From Allomuricauda sp. M10 (GTDB taxonomy: Bacteria; Bacteroidota; Bacteroidia; Flavobacteriales; Flavobacteriaceae), in assembly GCF_020782875.1 (NCBI RefSeq), contig NZ_JAJGBN010000001.1, forward strand, positions 62,001 through 126,000: a stretch of 64,000 nt of DNA, in the 5' to 3' direction. Positions within the stretch are counted from its first letter, which is position 1, and the number at the start of each line of letters is the position of its first letter. This document shows positions 27,580-37,854 of this stretch, piece by piece. The notes beneath the pieces were generated by a model that saw nothing but the letters and a program-made list of their open reading frames with translations, had not been told where the DNA came from and made no database searches. The position numbers were made by a program, and so were the translations under genes.

Positions 27580-27594
27580 CCCTCAAAATGAGGG
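27580..27594 (+). other. hairpin at the expected 5' end of the rpsL transcript
   Basis: CCCTCA and TGAGGG arms close a 3-base AAA loop, starting 3 bases after the -7 element. It would form at the very 5' end of the message. A comparable hairpin follows the argS promoter. Confidence 0.5.
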
Positions 27595-27619
27595 TTATTC
27601 AGTTTTTAAAAGAAATTTA

Positions 27620-27994
27620 ATGCCAACAATTTCACAATTAGTACGAAAAGGAAGGGCCACGATTACCAAGAAGAGTAAATCGGCTGCTTTGGATTCGTGT
27701 CCTCAAAGAAGAGGGGTTTGTACGCGTGTGTACACCACTACACCGAAGAAACCAAACTCTGCAATGCGTAAAGTTGCCAGGGTAAGGTTGACCAACGGTA
27801 AAGAGGTGAACGCTTACATCCCTGGTGAAGGACACAACCTTCAAGAGCACTCGATAGTATTGGTAAGGGGCGGAAGAGTAAAGGATTTGCCTGGTGTTCG
27901 ATACCATATCGTTCGCGGTGCGTTGGATACTGCCGGTGTTGCCGGAAGAACACAGCGTCGTTCAAAATATGGTGCTAAGCGTCCTAAAAAGTAA
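27620..27994 (+). CDS. rpsL: 30S ribosomal protein S12 (uS12)
   Basis: Decoding-centre protein, 124 residues, first gene of the str operon. The conserved block [11 protein letters not shown] (41-51) has both lysines intact, so the classic streptomycin-resistance substitutions are absent, and the later KDLPGVRYH loop is wild-type-like. Driven by the consensus promoter at 27546-27576. Followed 19 bases later by rpsG. Confidence 0.99.
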   Translation: MPTISQLVRKGRATITKKSKSAALDSCPQRRGVCTRVYTTTPKKPNSAMRKVARVRLTNGKEVNAYIPGEGHNLQEHSIVLVRGGRVKDLPGVRYHIVRGALDTAGVAGRTQRRSKYGAKRPKK

Positions 27995-28013
27995 TCAACT
28001 TTAAGAAGAAGCG

Positions 28014-28490
28014 ATGAGAAAAAAGCAGGCAAAGAAAAGACCATTATTACCAGACCCAAGATTTAACGATCAACTTGTTACACGTTTCGTGAACATGATG
28101 ATGTGGGATGGTAAAAAGTCAATTGCATTCAAGATTTTCTACGATGCAATCGATATTGTTGACCAGAAAAAGACAGACGAGGAAAAAACAGCCTTGGAAT
28201 TGTGGAAAGATGCCCTTTCCAATGTAATGCCACACGTAGAAGTAAGAAGTAGAAGGGTTGGTGGTGCTACATTCCAGATTCCAATGCAGATCCGTCCGGA
28301 CAGAAAGATATCCACTGCCATGAAATGGTTGATCAGTTACTCCAGAAAACGTAACGAGAAATCCATGGCCCAAAAGTTGGCTTCCGAAATCTTGGCTGCT
28401 GCCAAAGAAGAAGGTGCTGCCGTGAAGAAGAGGGTAGATACCCACAAAATGGCTGAGGCCAACAAAGCATTCTCACACTTTAGATTCTAA
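28014..28490 (+). CDS. rpsG: 30S ribosomal protein S7 (uS7)
   Basis: Head-assembly protein that binds the 3' major domain of 16S rRNA. 158 residues; typical RKKQAKKR N-terminus, the beta hairpin [16 protein letters not shown] and the helix that contacts the E site. Second gene of the str operon, 6 bases before fusA. In enterobacteria S7 represses this operon; whether that holds here is unknown. Confidence 0.99.
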   Translation: MRKKQAKKRPLLPDPRFNDQLVTRFVNMMMWDGKKSIAFKIFYDAIDIVDQKKTDEEKTALELWKDALSNVMPHVEVRSRRVGGATFQIPMQIRPDRKISTAMKWLISYSRKRNEKSMAQKLASEILAAAKEEGAAVKKRVDTHKMAEANKAFSHFRF

Positions 28491-28496
28491 TCAGAA

Positions 28497-30623
28497 ATGT
28501 CAAGAGATTTAAAATACACAAGGAATATAGGTATTGCAGCACACATCGATGCTGGAAAAACAACTACTACTGAGCGTATTCTTTTCTATACAGGTGTGAG
28601 CCACAAAATTGGTGAGGTGCACGATGGTGCTGCCACTATGGACTGGATGGAGCAAGAGCAGGAGCGTGGTATTACCATTACTTCAGCGGCTACTACATGT
28701 TCTTGGCAGTTTCCAACAGAGCAAGGGAAACCAACTGAAGATGCAAAATCATACCACTTTAATATTATCGATACTCCCGGACACGTGGACTTTACCGTTG
28801 AGGTAAACCGTTCTTTGCGTGTATTGGACGGTTTGGTGTTCTTGTTCAGTGCCGTTGACGGTGTTGAGCCACAATCTGAAACCAACTGGAGGTTGGCCGA
28901 TAACTATAAAGTGCCACGTATCGGTTTCGTGAACAAAATGGACCGTCAAGGATCTAACTTCTTGAACGTGTGTAAGCAAGTTCGCGAAATGTTGGGATCT
29001 AACTCTGTGCCAATTGTATTGCCAATTGGTGACGAAGCTGATTTCAAAGGTATCGTTGACCTAGTGAAGAACAGAGCTATTGTATGGCATGATGACAACT
29101 TCGGATCTACTTTTGATGTTGTTGAGATTCCTGCCGATATGGAAGCTGAAGTAAGGGAATATAGAGCTGCTTTGATCGAAGCAGTGGCAGAATATGATGA
29201 GGCTTTGATGGAAAAATTCTTCGAAGATGAAGATTCCATCTCTGAGAATGAAATCCACGCCGCACTTCGTGCAGCTGTGATGGATAGGGCCATTATCCCA
29301 ATGATCTGTGGTTCTTCCTTCAAAAACAAAGGGGTTCAATTCCTATTGGATGCTGTTTGCCGTTACTTGCCTTCTCCAATGGATAAAGAGGCTATTATCG
29401 GTATTAACCCTGATACTGAAAAAGAAGAAAGAAGAAAACCAGATCCAAAAGAGCCTTTTGCTGCATTGGCATTTAAGATCGCTACCGATCCTTTCGTAGG
29501 TCGTTTGGCATTCTTCAGGGCTTATTCTGGTCACTTGGATGCAGGTTCATATATCTTGAACAACCGTTCCGGTAACAAAGAGCGTATCTCCCGTATCTAC
29601 CAAATGCACGCCAACAAACAAAATGCCATCGAGTTCATCGAGGCTGGTGATATTGGTGCTGCTGTTGGATTCAAGGATATCAAAACTGGTGATACCCTTT
29701 CCGATGAAAAACACCCAATTGTTTTGGAGTCCATGCAATTCCCTGATCCTGTGATCGGTATTGCTGTTGAGCCTAAAACCAAGGCGGATGTTGATAAAAT
29801 GGGTATGGCTTTGGCTAAATTGGCCGAAGAAGATCCAACCTTCCAGGTTAAAACCGATGAAGCTTCTGGTCAGACCATTATTTCTGGCATGGGTGAGCTT
29901 CACTTGGACATCATCGTAGATCGTTTGAGACGTGAGTTCAAGGTTGAGGTAAACCAAGGTAAACCTCAGGTTGAGTACAAAGAGGCTCTTACTGCCAAGG
30001 CAAACCACAGAGAGGTCTACAAGAAACAAACCGGTGGTCGTGGTAAATTTGCGGATATCGTATTCGCTATGGAACCAGCTGCTGAAGGTAAAGTTGGATT
30101 GGAGTTTGCTAACGAGATCAAAGGAGGTAACATTCCTAAAGAATATGTTCCATCAGTAGAAAAAGGATTCAGGGAAGCCATGAAAAATGGACCTTTGGCC
30201 GGATTTGAGATGGATAGTATGAAAATTACCCTTATCGATGGATCTTTCCACCCTGTGGATTCTGATTCCTTGTCCTTCGAATTGGCCGCTAAATTGGGTT
30301 ACAAGTCTGCTGCCAAAGCTGCTAAAGCGGTGTTGATGGAACCGATCATGAAATTGGAGGTTCTTACACCAGAGGAGAACATGGGTGATATCGTAGGTGA
30401 CTTGAACCGTAGAAGGGGACAAGTGAACAACATGGACGATAGGGCCGGTGCAAAAGTTATCAAAGCTGAAGTACCACTTTCTGAAATGTTCGGATATGTA
30501 ACTTCCTTGAGGACCTTGTCTTCAGGTAGGGCTACATCCACTATGGAATTTTCACACTATGCCGAGACCCCTTCCAACATTGCAGAGGAAGTGATCAAGG
30601 CAGCTAAAGGAGTAACAGCATAA
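28497..30623 (+). CDS. fusA: translation elongation factor G
   Basis: Translocase GTPase of 708 residues. G1 AHIDAGKT at 15-22, effector block [11 protein letters not shown]3 DTPGHVDF and G4 NKMD are all present, followed by domains II-V including the domain IV loop region. Encoded between rpsG and rpsJ; in this operon no tuf follows, as is usual in Bacteroidota. Normal length and no fusidic-acid-type change can be judged by eye. Confidence 0.99.
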   Translation: MSRDLKYTRNIGIAAHIDAGKTTTTERILFYTGVSHKIGEVHDGAATMDWMEQEQERGITITSAATTCSWQFPTEQGKPTEDAKSYHFNIIDTPGHVDFTVEVNRSLRVLDGLVFLFSAVDGVEPQSETNWRLADNYKVPRIGFVNKMDRQGSNFLNVCKQVREMLGSNSVPIVLPIGDEADFKGIVDLVKNRAIVWHDDNFGSTFDVVEIPADMEAEVREYRAALIEAVAEYDEALMEKFFEDEDSISENEIHAALRAAVMDRAIIPMICGSSFKNKGVQFLLDAVCRYLPSPMDKEAIIGINPDTEKEERRKPDPKEPFAALAFKIATDPFVGRLAFFRAYSGHLDAGSYILNNRSGNKERISRIYQMHANKQNAIEFIEAGDIGAAVGFKDIKTGDTLSDEKHPIVLESMQFPDPVIGIAVEPKTKADVDKMGMALAKLAEEDPTFQVKTDEASGQTIISGMGELHLDIIVDRLRREFKVEVNQGKPQVEYKEALTAKANHREVYKKQTGGRGKFADIVFAMEPAAEGKVGLEFANEIKGGNIPKEYVPSVEKGFREAMKNGPLAGFEMDSMKITLIDGSFHPVDSDSLSFELAAKLGYKSAAKAAKAVLMEPIMKLEVLTPEENMGDIVGDLNRRRGQVNNMDDRAGAKVIKAEVPLSEMFGYVTSLRTLSSGRATSTMEFSHYAETPSNIAEEVIKAAKGVTA

Positions 30624-30634
30624 TTATCAGCAAG

Positions 30635-30940
30635 ATGAGTCAAAAAATTAGAATTAAATTGAAGTCTTACGATCACAATTTGGTGGACAAATCTGCTGAG
30701 AAGATCGTGAAAACAGTGAAAACCACTGGTGCGGTGGTAACGGGACCTATTCCATTGCCAACAAACAAAAAGATATTTACGGTTTTGCGTTCACCCCACG
30801 TGAACAAAAAATCTAGGGAGCAGTTCGAATTGAGCTCTTACAAGAGACTTTTGGACATTTACAGCTCTTCATCAAAAACCATTGACGCCCTTATGAAGCT
30901 TGAGCTTCCTAGTGGAGTTGAGGTTGAGATCAAGGTCTGA
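30635..30940 (+). CDS. rpsJ: 30S ribosomal protein S10 (uS10)
   Basis: 101-residue head protein and, in other bacteria, NusE partner in antitermination. The tRNA-binding-type loop with [13 protein letters not shown] is conserved. It is the last gene of the fusA unit, 11 bases after it, and is cut off from the rest of the S10 genes by a 210-base gap holding a heptamer palindrome and a terminator-like stem. Confidence 0.99.
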   Translation: MSQKIRIKLKSYDHNLVDKSAEKIVKTVKTTGAVVTGPIPLPTNKKIFTVLRSPHVNKKSREQFELSSYKRLLDIYSSSSKTIDALMKLELPSGVEVEIKV

Positions 30941-31007
30941 TAAATTTTAAGTGTTGAGTTTTAGGTCGTGAAATCCTTGTAGCTTTCAACTTAACACTTA
31001 AAACTTA
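30941..31007. repeat. heptamer-phased imperfect palindrome, rpsJ-rplC gap
   Basis: Arms of 25 bases (30941-30965 and 30983-31007) pair with about five mismatches around a 17-base loop. The left arm begins at the base after the rpsJ stop. Units of seven such as TTTTAAG, TGTTGAG and, opposite, CTTAACA, CTTAAAA can be read in each arm. Same class as the arrays at 39300, 42121, 53269, 54074, 56182 and 57853. Confidence 0.7.
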
Positions 31008-31019
31008 CAAAGAACATGT

Positions 31020-31037
31020 CCCTGACGATGGTCTGGG
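31020..31037 (+). other. small hairpin in the rplC leader
   Basis: CCC-T-GAC pairs with GTC-T-GGG around a GATG loop, with one T/T mismatch. It stands between the palindrome and the terminator-like stem, so may belong to an RNA leader for rplC. Weak evidence on its own. Confidence 0.35.
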
Positions 31038-31051
31038 AAAAACGGAGAAAG

Positions 31052-31099
31052 AAAAAAATCTGGGTCAGAGCAGAATTCTTTTCTTGACCCAATTTTTTT
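31052..31099 (+). terminator. terminator or attenuator before rplC
   Basis: TGGGTCA (31061-31067) pairs with TGACCCA (31085-31091); the stem is extended by seven A (31052-31058) facing seven T (31093-31099). The T run is correctly placed for intrinsic termination of rpsJ transcripts. Being only about 50 bases before rplC it may act as a read-through-controlled attenuator. Confidence 0.65.
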
Positions 31100-31150
31100 G
31101 CCACGTAGTTGGCGCAACTAAAAAGAGTAATCAATTAATAATTAATAAAT

Positions 31151-31774
31151 ATGTCTGGGTTAATAGGAAGAAAAATCGGCATGACCAGCATTTTTGACGA
31201 GAATGGAAAAAACGTTCCATGTACCGTTATTGAAGCTGGACCATGTGTGGTTACCCAAGTCAGAACCGAAGAGGTTGACGGGTACAAAGCCCTTCAACTT
31301 GGTTTCGATGACAAGGCAGAAAGACATGCTAACAAGGCCGAAGTAGGTCACTTTAAGAAAGCAGGTACTTCTACTAAAAAACAAGTCATTGAATTCCAAG
31401 GATTTGAAGGAGAATACAAATTGGGAGACACTGTAGGTGTTGACATTTTTCTTGAAGGAGAATTTGTTGACGTGGTAGGAACATCAAAAGGAAAAGGTTT
31501 CCAAGGTGTTGTTAAACGTCACGGTTTTGGTGGTGTTGGTCAATCTACCCACGGTCAGCACAACAGGTTAAGAGCTCCAGGTTCCATTGGTGCCGCTTCT
31601 TACCCTGCCAAAGTTTTTAAAGGAATGAAAATGGCCGGTAGAATGGGTGGTGACAGAGTGACCGTGCAAAACTTAAGAGTATTGAAAGTGGTTCCAGAAA
31701 AGAACATCTTGGTTGTTAAAGGATGTGTGCCTGGTCACAAAAATGCATACGTAACTATTCAAAGGTGGCAATAA
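31151..31774 (+). CDS. rplC: 50S ribosomal protein L3 (uL3)
   Basis: 207 residues, early-binding 23S protein reaching the peptidyl-transferase centre by its central loop ([20 protein letters not shown], in parts). It opens [19 protein letters not shown] as usual. First gene after the terminator-like stem, so the S10-spc-alpha genes may start a separate transcript here. Its TAA overlaps the rplD ATG by one base. Confidence 0.99.
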   Translation: MSGLIGRKIGMTSIFDENGKNVPCTVIEAGPCVVTQVRTEEVDGYKALQLGFDDKAERHANKAEVGHFKKAGTSTKKQVIEFQGFEGEYKLGDTVGVDIFLEGEFVDVVGTSKGKGFQGVVKRHGFGGVGQSTHGQHNRLRAPGSIGAASYPAKVFKGMKMAGRMGGDRVTVQNLRVLKVVPEKNILVVKGCVPGHKNAYVTIQRWQ

Positions 31775-32403
31775 TGAAGGTAGCAGTATTAGATATCACA
31801 GGAAAAGAGACCGGAAGAAAGGTAGAGCTTTCTGATGAGGTTTTCGCCATTGAGCCTAACAACCATGCCATTTATTTGGATGTTAAGCAATATTTGGCCC
31901 ACCAAAGACAAGGAACCCACAAAGCAAAGGAAAGAGGAGAGATCTCCGGAAGTACCAGAAAGCTTAAAAAGCAAAAAGGTACAGGTACCGCTAGGGCTGG
32001 TAGCATCAAGTCTCCAGTGTTTAGAGGTGGTGGTCGCGTGTTCGGTCCAAGGCCAAAGGATTATTCCCAAAAATTGAACAAGAACCTTAAGCGTTTGGCC
32101 AGAAAATCTGCGTTGAGCCTTAAGTCTAAAGAGAACGCTTTGGTAGTGGTTGAGGATTTCAATTTTGAAGCTCCAAAGACCAAGCAATTCGTTAGTTTCT
32201 TGACTTCATTGGGATTAGAAAATAAAAAGTCTCTTATTGTGTTGGGCGATACAAATAATAACGTATATTTGTCGTCGCGTAATTTGGAGCGTTCCGAAGT
32301 TGTAACTGGTTCAGAATTAAACACTTACAAAATTGTTCACGCGAACAGTGTAGTGCTTACTGAAAGTGCTTTGGAAGGAATTGAATCGAATCTAAAGAAA
32401 TAA
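31774..32403 (+). CDS. rplD: 50S ribosomal protein L4 (uL4)
   Basis: 209 residues starting [14 protein letters not shown] at the ATG that shares its A with the rplC stop (TAATG). The exit-tunnel loop [19 protein letters not shown] is conserved. In E. coli L4 controls the S10 operon through its leader; the RNA structures before rplC are candidates for something similar, by inference only. Confidence 0.99.
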   Translation: MKVAVLDITGKETGRKVELSDEVFAIEPNNHAIYLDVKQYLAHQRQGTHKAKERGEISGSTRKLKKQKGTGTARAGSIKSPVFRGGGRVFGPRPKDYSQKLNKNLKRLARKSALSLKSKENALVVVEDFNFEAPKTKQFVSFLTSLGLENKKSLIVLGDTNNNVYLSSRNLERSEVVTGSELNTYKIVHANSVVLTESALEGIESNLKK

Positions 32404-32410
32404 GAAAATC

Positions 32411-32701
32411 ATGAGTGTGTTGATAAAACCGATCATTACGGAAAAAATGACCGCTGACAGCGAGCTGCACAATCGCTATGGTTTCTTTGTTGACCCAAAG
32501 GCCAACAAGTTGGAAATCAAGGCTGCGGTAGAGGCTACTTATGGTGTTTCTGTGGAAAAAGTTCGAACCATGAACTATGGTCCAACGCGTAAGAGTCGCT
32601 ATACAAAAACCGGAATCCAACATGGAAAAACGAATGCTTTGAAAAAAGCGATCGTTGATGTTGCCGAAGGTGATATTATTGATTTTTACAATAATCTATA
32701 A
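32411..32701 (+). CDS. rplW: 50S ribosomal protein L23 (uL23)
   Basis: 96-residue protein at the tunnel exit, docking site for trigger factor and SRP. Starts MSVLIKPIITEKMT, the family's typical opening, and keeps the NRYGFFVDPKANKLEIK core. Seven bases after rplD, ten before rplB. Confidence 0.98.
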   Translation: MSVLIKPIITEKMTADSELHNRYGFFVDPKANKLEIKAAVEATYGVSVEKVRTMNYGPTRKSRYTKTGIQHGKTNALKKAIVDVAEGDIIDFYNNL

Positions 32702-32710
32702 AGACGAGAG

Positions 32711-33535
32711 ATGTCAGTTAGAAAATTAAAACCGATAACCCCTGGTCAGCGTTTTAGAGTAGTAAACGGATTTGACGCGATTACTACTGATAAGCCGGAG
32801 AAAAGCTTGCTTGCTCCGTTAAAAAGAACAGGTGGTAGGAACAGTCAAGGTAAAATGACCATGCGCCATATTGGTGGTGGGCATAAAAGAAGATATCGTA
32901 TTATCGATTTCAAAAGGGATAAACAAGGAGTGGATGCCACCGTGCAGTCTATCCAGTACGATCCCAACAGAACTGCATTTATTGCCTTGGTAGAGTACGC
33001 AGATGGCGAAAAAAGATATGTGATCGCCCAAAACGGATTGCAAGTGGGTCAAGCCATTCAATCCGGAACAGGATCAGCCCCTGAAATTGGAAATGCACTT
33101 CCATTGGGCGAGATTCCATTGGGTACCATTATTTCATGTATCGAATTGAGACCTGGTCAAGGTGCCGTTATGGCCCGTAGTGCCGGTACATTTGCCCAGT
33201 TGATGGCAAAGGACGGTAAGTTCGTTACCATTAAATTGCCTTCTGGTGAAACCCGTATGGTATTGGCCACTTGTTTGGCTACCGTAGGAGCCGTTTCCAA
33301 CTCCGACCACCAATTGTTGGTATCTGGTAAAGCAGGTAGAAGCAGATGGTTGGGCAGAAGACCAAGAACTAGGCCAGTGGCCATGAACCCTGTGGATCAC
33401 CCAATGGGTGGTGGTGAAGGTAGGGCTTCAGGAGGTCACCCAAGATCTAGAAAAGGTATTCCGGCTAAAGGTTACAGGACCCGTTCCAAGACCAAGGACA
33501 CCAACAGGTACATCGTAGAACGTAGAAAGAAATAA
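32711..33535 (+). CDS. rplB: 50S ribosomal protein L2 (uL2)
   Basis: 274-residue core protein needed for peptidyl transfer. The C-terminal catalytic-site region [19 protein letters not shown] contains the conserved histidine. The N-terminus [12 protein letters not shown] is standard. Lies between rplW and rpsS with 9- and 12-base gaps. Confidence 0.99.
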   Translation: MSVRKLKPITPGQRFRVVNGFDAITTDKPEKSLLAPLKRTGGRNSQGKMTMRHIGGGHKRRYRIIDFKRDKQGVDATVQSIQYDPNRTAFIALVEYADGEKRYVIAQNGLQVGQAIQSGTGSAPEIGNALPLGEIPLGTIISCIELRPGQGAVMARSAGTFAQLMAKDGKFVTIKLPSGETRMVLATCLATVGAVSNSDHQLLVSGKAGRSRWLGRRPRTRPVAMNPVDHPMGGGEGRASGGHPRSRKGIPAKGYRTRSKTKDTNRYIVERRKK

Positions 33536-33547
33536 AAGAAAAAGTAA

Positions 33548-33826
33548 ATGGCACGTTCGTTAAAAAAAGGACCATTCGTTCATAATAGTCTGGAGAAAAA
33601 AGTCCAGACCAATATAGAGACAGGAAAGAAGACAGTTATCAAAACGTGGTCAAGAGCCTCTATGATAACCCCAGACTTTGTGGGACAGACCATCGCAGTG
33701 CACAACGGAAAACAATTTGTTCCCGTTTATGTAACTGAAAACATGGTAGGACACAAACTTGGAGAATTTTCACCAACACGATCTTTTAGAGGTCATGCTG
33801 GAGCTAAAAACAAAGGTAAAAAGTAA
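33548..33826 (+). CDS. rpsS: 30S ribosomal protein S19 (uS19)
   Basis: 92-residue head protein interacting with S13. Opens [12 protein letters not shown] and carries the [18 protein letters not shown] core and the [14 protein letters not shown] end. Ordinary in length and place, 7 bases before rplV. Confidence 0.99.
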   Translation: MARSLKKGPFVHNSLEKKVQTNIETGKKTVIKTWSRASMITPDFVGQTIAVHNGKQFVPVYVTENMVGHKLGEFSPTRSFRGHAGAKNKGKK

Positions 33827-33833
33827 GTAAGCA

Positions 33834-34241
33834 ATGGGAGTTCGTAAAAGACAAATGGCCGAAAGGTTAAAGGAAGAGAAAAAGCAACTTGCTATCGCAA
33901 AGCTTAACAATTGCCCAACATCTCCAAGAAAGATGCGTTTGGTGGCAGATTTGGTAAGAGGAAAACAAATAGAGATGGCCTTGGCCATCCTAAGGTTCAA
34001 CCCTAAGGAAGCCTCTAGAAAGTTGGAAAAACTTTTGCTATCCGCCATCGCCAACTGGGAAGCTAAAAATGAGGACGCCAGTATCGAGGATGCTGATCTT
34101 TACATCAAGGAAATCCGTGTAGACGGTGGAACGATGTTGAAGAGATTGAGACCAGCTCCACAAGGTAGGGCCCACAGAATCAGAAAACGTTCCAATCATG
34201 TTACCATGATCTTGGAGTCCAATAACAACGTTCAAAGCTAG
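33834..34241 (+). CDS. rplV: 50S ribosomal protein L22 (uL22)
   Basis: 135 residues; its long hairpin, here [24 protein letters not shown], lines the exit tunnel near the macrolide site. The N-terminus is extended by about 15 basic residues ([18 protein letters not shown]) before the usual core [19 protein letters not shown]. No deletion is seen in the hairpin. Confidence 0.98.
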   Translation: MGVRKRQMAERLKEEKKQLAIAKLNNCPTSPRKMRLVADLVRGKQIEMALAILRFNPKEASRKLEKLLLSAIANWEAKNEDASIEDADLYIKEIRVDGGTMLKRLRPAPQGRAHRIRKRSNHVTMILESNNNVQS

Positions 34242-34250
34242 AAGAAGAAT

Positions 34251-34970
34251 ATGGGACAAAAGACCAATCCAATAGGAAATCGCTTAGGAATTATCAGAGG
34301 ATGGGAATCCAACTGGTACGGAGGAAACGATTACGGCGATAAGCTGGCTGAAGACGATAAGATCAGAAAATATGTCCATGCCCGTTTGGCCAAGGCCAGC
34401 GTGTCAAGGGTAATTATCGAGAGAACCTTGAAATTGATCACCATCACCATTACCACGGCCCGTCCAGGTATCATTATCGGTAAAGGTGGACAAGAGGTTG
34501 ATAAACTTAAGGAAGAGCTTAAGAAGATCACCAACAAAGAGGTTCAGATCAATATTCACGAAATCAAGAGACCTGAATTGGATGCCAATTTGGTAGCTGC
34601 CAGTATCGCAAGACAGATCGAGAGCAGGATTTCATACAGAAGAGCCATCAAAATGGCCATTGCAGCTGCAATGCGTATGAATGCCGAAGGGATCAAAGTT
34701 CAGATTTCAGGACGTTTGAACGGTGCTGAGATGGCTCGTTCAGAATCTTACAAAGAAGGAAGGATTCCATTGTCTACTTTCCGTGCCGATGTAGATTATT
34801 CTTTGCAAGAAGCTCACACTACCTATGGTAGGTTGGGTGTAAAGGTTTGGATCATGAAGGGCGAAGTTTATGGAAAAAGAGAACTTTCCCCATTGGTAGG
34901 ATTGAGCAAGAGTCAACCAGGAAAAGGCGGTAAACCAGATGGTGGTAAAAAACCACGCCGTAGAAAGTAA
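34251..34970 (+). CDS. rpsC: 30S ribosomal protein S3 (uS3)
   Basis: 239 residues at the mRNA entry tunnel. The KH-type domain contains [16 protein letters not shown]; the C-terminal domain has the conserved [11 protein letters not shown] block. Ends in a basic tail [12 protein letters not shown]. Ten bases after rplV, 19 before rplP. Confidence 0.99.
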   Translation: MGQKTNPIGNRLGIIRGWESNWYGGNDYGDKLAEDDKIRKYVHARLAKASVSRVIIERTLKLITITITTARPGIIIGKGGQEVDKLKEELKKITNKEVQINIHEIKRPELDANLVAASIARQIESRISYRRAIKMAIAAAMRMNAEGIKVQISGRLNGAEMARSESYKEGRIPLSTFRADVDYSLQEAHTTYGRLGVKVWIMKGEVYGKRELSPLVGLSKSQPGKGGKPDGGKKPRRRK

Positions 34971-34989
34971 TAAGATAAAGTAAGGTAAG

Positions 34990-35409
34990 ATGTTACAGCC
35001 AAAAAGAACAAAATTTCGTAAGGCCCAGAAAGGGCGTATGAAGGGAATCTCTCAAAGAGGGCACCAGCTTTCCAACGGAATGTTCGGTATCAAGTCCTTG
35101 GATTCAGAATTCATCACCGCCCGTCAGATTGAGGCTGCACGTATCGCTGCGACAAGGTACATGAAGAGACAAGGTCAATTGTGGATCAAGATATTCCCGG
35201 ACAAGCCCATCACCAAAAAACCTCTTGAGGTTCGTATGGGTAAAGGTAAGGGAGCACCAGAATATTGGGTAGCCATTGTAAAACCTGGAAGGATCATGTT
35301 CGAGGTGGCCGGGGTTCCCCTAGATGTTGCCAAGGAAGCCTTGAGGCTTGCTGCACAAAAGTTGCCTGTTAAGACCAAGTTTGTTGTAGCTAGGGATTAT
35401 TCCGCCTAA
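34990..35409 (+). CDS. rplP: 50S ribosomal protein L16 (uL16)
   Basis: 139-residue protein near the A-site tRNA elbow. Starts [19 protein letters not shown] and has the conserved [13 protein letters not shown] loop, whose arginine in other bacteria is hydroxylated by YcfD. Standard length. Confidence 0.99.
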   Translation: MLQPKRTKFRKAQKGRMKGISQRGHQLSNGMFGIKSLDSEFITARQIEAARIAATRYMKRQGQLWIKIFPDKPITKKPLEVRMGKGKGAPEYWVAIVKPGRIMFEVAGVPLDVAKEALRLAAQKLPVKTKFVVARDYSA

Positions 35410-35431
35410 TTTTTAATTGAGAAGAAGAAAG

Positions 35432-35623
35432 ATGAGACAATCAGAAATAAAAGAACTTTCAATTGAAGAGCTAAAGGAGAAATTGGCCGAGTTCAAAAAA
35501 CAACACGCCGATCTTAAAATGGCTCACGCCGTTACTCCTTTGGAAAATCCTTTACAGATCAGAAAGACCAGAAGGACGGTGGCAAGACTTGCAACTGAAT
35601 TAACTAAAAGGGAATTACAATAA
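35432..35623 (+). CDS. rpmC: 50S ribosomal protein L29 (uL29)
   Basis: 63-residue two-helix protein at the tunnel exit, starting at ATG 35432 ([10 protein letters not shown]). An upstream TTG in frame would add five basic residues and is unlikely. The closing [18 protein letters not shown] is typical. 22 bases after rplP. Confidence 0.97.
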   Translation: MRQSEIKELSIEELKEKLAEFKKQHADLKMAHAVTPLENPLQIRKTRRTVARLATELTKRELQ

Positions 35624-35636
35624 TTGGTTCTGCCTT

Positions 35637-35894
35637 ATGGAAAACAGAAATTTAAGAAAAGAAAGAATAGGCGTTGTTACCAGCAACAAAATGGAGAAAT
35701 CAATTGTGGTTTCTGAGGTAAAACGAGTTAAACACCCTATGTACGGTAAATTCGTTTTGAAGACCAAGAAGTATGTAGCCCACGATGAGAAGAACGATTG
35801 CAACGAAGGTGACACCGTTAAAATAATGGAAACCAGACCTATGAGCAAAACAAAATGCTGGAGGTTGGTAGAAATCCTAGAAAGAGCTAAATAA
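35637..35894 (+). CDS. rpsQ: 30S ribosomal protein S17 (uS17)
   Basis: 85-residue OB-fold protein. The start [23 protein letters not shown] and the [14 protein letters not shown] segment are characteristic. It ends 2 bases before rplN, so the two are likely coupled in translation. Confidence 0.98.
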   Translation: MENRNLRKERIGVVTSNKMEKSIVVSEVKRVKHPMYGKFVLKTKKYVAHDEKNDCNEGDTVKIMETRPMSKTKCWRLVEILERAK

Positions 35895-35896
35895 TT

Positions 35897-36265
35897 ATGG
35901 TACAGCAAGAATCAAGATTAAAGGTTGCGGACAATACCGGTGCAAAAGAAGTTTTGACCATCCGCGTACTGGGAGGTACAAAGAGAAGATATGCTTCCCT
36001 AGGTGACAAGATTGTTGTATCCGTTAAGGAGGCAACTCCAAACGGTACCGTGAAGAAAGGTTCTGTTTCCACAGCTGTTGTGGTTAGGACGAAAAAGGAA
36101 GTAAGAAGACCTGATGGATCTTACATCCGTTTCGACGACAACGCCTGTGTATTGTTGAACGCTGCTGGTGAGATGAGAGGTACCCGTGTATTCGGACCTG
36201 TTGCAAGGGAGTTGAGGGACAGACAGTTCATGAAGATTGTTTCATTGGCGCCAGAAGTGCTATAA
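35897..36265 (+). CDS. rplN: 50S ribosomal protein L14 (uL14)
   Basis: 122 residues, exact family length. [18 protein letters not shown] and the later [13 protein letters not shown] block identify it. Located at the subunit interface beside L19 and L3. Confidence 0.99.
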   Translation: MVQQESRLKVADNTGAKEVLTIRVLGGTKRRYASLGDKIVVSVKEATPNGTVKKGSVSTAVVVRTKKEVRRPDGSYIRFDDNACVLLNAAGEMRGTRVFGPVARELRDRQFMKIVSLAPEVL

Positions 36266-36281
36266 AAGAATTATCAGAGAG

Positions 36282-36593
36282 ATGAAGTTGAAAATCAAAA
36301 CAGGGGATACGGTCAAGGTCATTGCGGGAGACCACAAGGGCAGTGAAGGCAAAGTACTTCAGGTAGACCGTGAAAAGAACAAAGCTATCGTGGAAGGCAT
36401 CAACGTGGTGTCCAAACACGAAAAGCCAAGTGCTAAGAATCCTCAAGGAGGCATAATCAAAAAGGAGGCACCTATCCAAATCTCCAACCTAGCATTGATC
36501 GATCCAAAATCTGGAGAGGCAACCCGCGTTGGGTACGAAGTAAGGGATGGTAAGAAAGTTAGGGTTTCCAAAAAATCCAATGAAGTAATTTAG
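36282..36593 (+). CDS. rplX: 50S ribosomal protein L24 (uL24)
   Basis: 103 residues from ATG 36282 ([20 protein letters not shown]). The in-frame extension upstream overlaps rplN and lacks family residues, so it is rejected. KOW motif at the N-terminus. An assembly initiator of the 50S. Two bases precede rplE. Confidence 0.98.
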   Translation: MKLKIKTGDTVKVIAGDHKGSEGKVLQVDREKNKAIVEGINVVSKHEKPSAKNPQGGIIKKEAPIQISNLALIDPKSGEATRVGYEVRDGKKVRVSKKSNEVI

Positions 36594-36595
36594 TC

Positions 36596-37147
36596 ATGAG
36601 CTACATTCCAAGATTAAAACAAGAATATAAGGAGCGTGTGATCAAGGCTCTTACCGATGAGTTTGGGTACAAGAACGTAATGCAGGTACCTAAGTTGCAA
36701 AAGATCGTAGTAAGCCGTGGTGTTGGTGCAGCTGTATCAGACAAAAAGCTTATCGATCACGCTGTTGACGAGTTGACATTGATCACTGGTCAGAAAGCAG
36801 TGGCCACCCTTTCCAAAAAGGACGTTGCTACCTTTAAATTGAGAAAAGGTATGCCCATCGGTGCCAAAGTAACCTTGAGAGGTGAGCGTATGTACGAATT
36901 TTTGGATAGATTGATTACCTCTGCCCTTCCAAGGGTACGTGATTTCCAAGGAGTAAAAGCTACCGGTTTTGACGGTAGGGGTAACTACAACTTGGGTATC
37001 ACCGAGCAGATCATCTTTCCTGAGATCAATATTGACAGGATCAACAGGATCAACGGTATGGACATTACCTTTGTTACCTCCGCTGAGACTGATAAAGAAG
37101 CAAAATCATTGTTAACCGAATTGGGAGTACCCTTTAAAAAGAACTAG
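36596..37147 (+). CDS. rplE: 50S ribosomal protein L5 (uL5)
   Basis: 183-residue 5S rRNA-binding protein of the central protuberance. The [16 protein letters not shown] segment and the [19 protein letters not shown] region are conserved. Overlap with neighbours is nil; rpsN starts one base after its stop. Confidence 0.99.
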   Translation: MSYIPRLKQEYKERVIKALTDEFGYKNVMQVPKLQKIVVSRGVGAAVSDKKLIDHAVDELTLITGQKAVATLSKKDVATFKLRKGMPIGAKVTLRGERMYEFLDRLITSALPRVRDFQGVKATGFDGRGNYNLGITEQIIFPEINIDRINRINGMDITFVTSAETDKEAKSLLTELGVPFKKN

Positions 37148-37148
37148 T

Positions 37149-37418
37149 ATGGCCAAGGAATCAATGAAAGCCCGTGAGAGAAAAAGGGCGAAAATGGTTG
37201 CAAAATATGCCGAGAAAAGAAAGGCCCTAAAAGAGGCCGGTGATTACGAGGCACTTCAAAAGCTTCCAAAAAACGCATCTCCGGTACGTCAGCGCAACCG
37301 TTGCAAATTGACCGGAAGACCAAGAGGTTACATGAGGACCTTCGGTATATCAAGGGTTACTTTTAGGGAAATGGCCAACCAAGGTCTAATCCCAGGAGTT
37401 AAAAAGGCAAGTTGGTAA
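37149..37418 (+). CDS. rpsN: 30S ribosomal protein S14 (uS14), zinc-free form
   Basis: 89-residue long form of S14. The 61-residue zinc form has two CxxC pairs; here the core reads [12 protein letters not shown] with a single cysteine, so no zinc can be held. This matches the C-minus paralogue type. Located one base after rplE. Confidence 0.98.
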   Translation: MAKESMKARERKRAKMVAKYAEKRKALKEAGDYEALQKLPKNASPVRQRNRCKLTGRPRGYMRTFGISRVTFREMANQGLIPGVKKASW

Positions 37419-37436
37419 TTTAGATAAAGAAAAGAA

Positions 37437-37835
37437 ATGCTTACAGATCCAATTTCAGATTATTTGACCAGGATTAGGAATGCCAGCAAGGCAGGTCATA
37501 GGGTAGTGGATATCCCCGCTTCCAATCTAAAGAAACAGATTACCAAAATATTGTTCGACCAAGGATATATTTTGAGCTACAAATTTGAGGAAGACGAAGT
37601 ACAAGGGAACATCAAGATCGCCCTTAAGTACGATAAGTTTACCAAAGAGCCCATCATCAAAAAATTGCAAAGGGTAAGTAAGCCCGGTTTGCGTAAGTAT
37701 GCAGGTTCTGATGAGCTACCAAGGGTATTGAACGGTTTGGGTATCGCTATTGTGTCTACTTCACATGGAGTAATGACCAGCAAGCAGGCCAAACAAGAGA
37801 ATGTGGGTGGCGAAGTATTGTGCTACGTATATTAA
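37437..37835 (+). CDS. rpsH: 30S ribosomal protein S8 (uS8)
   Basis: 132 residues, primary 16S-binding protein. Starts [16 protein letters not shown] and ends [18 protein letters not shown], with the conserved serine-rich RNA-binding stretch. In E. coli S8 regulates the spc operon at the rplE start; no such hairpin is apparent here. Confidence 0.99.
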   Translation: MLTDPISDYLTRIRNASKAGHRVVDIPASNLKKQITKILFDQGYILSYKFEEDEVQGNIKIALKYDKFTKEPIIKKLQRVSKPGLRKYAGSDELPRVLNGLGIAIVSTSHGVMTSKQAKQENVGGEVLCYVY

Positions 37836-37854
37836 TTGAGAAAAGAGTAGAAAA

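Noticed and set aside
27341..27586. Short open frames (64 codons plus strand, 77 codons minus strand) before rpsL
   Set aside because: They overlap the consensus ribosomal promoter region, have skewed G/T composition and resemble no family.
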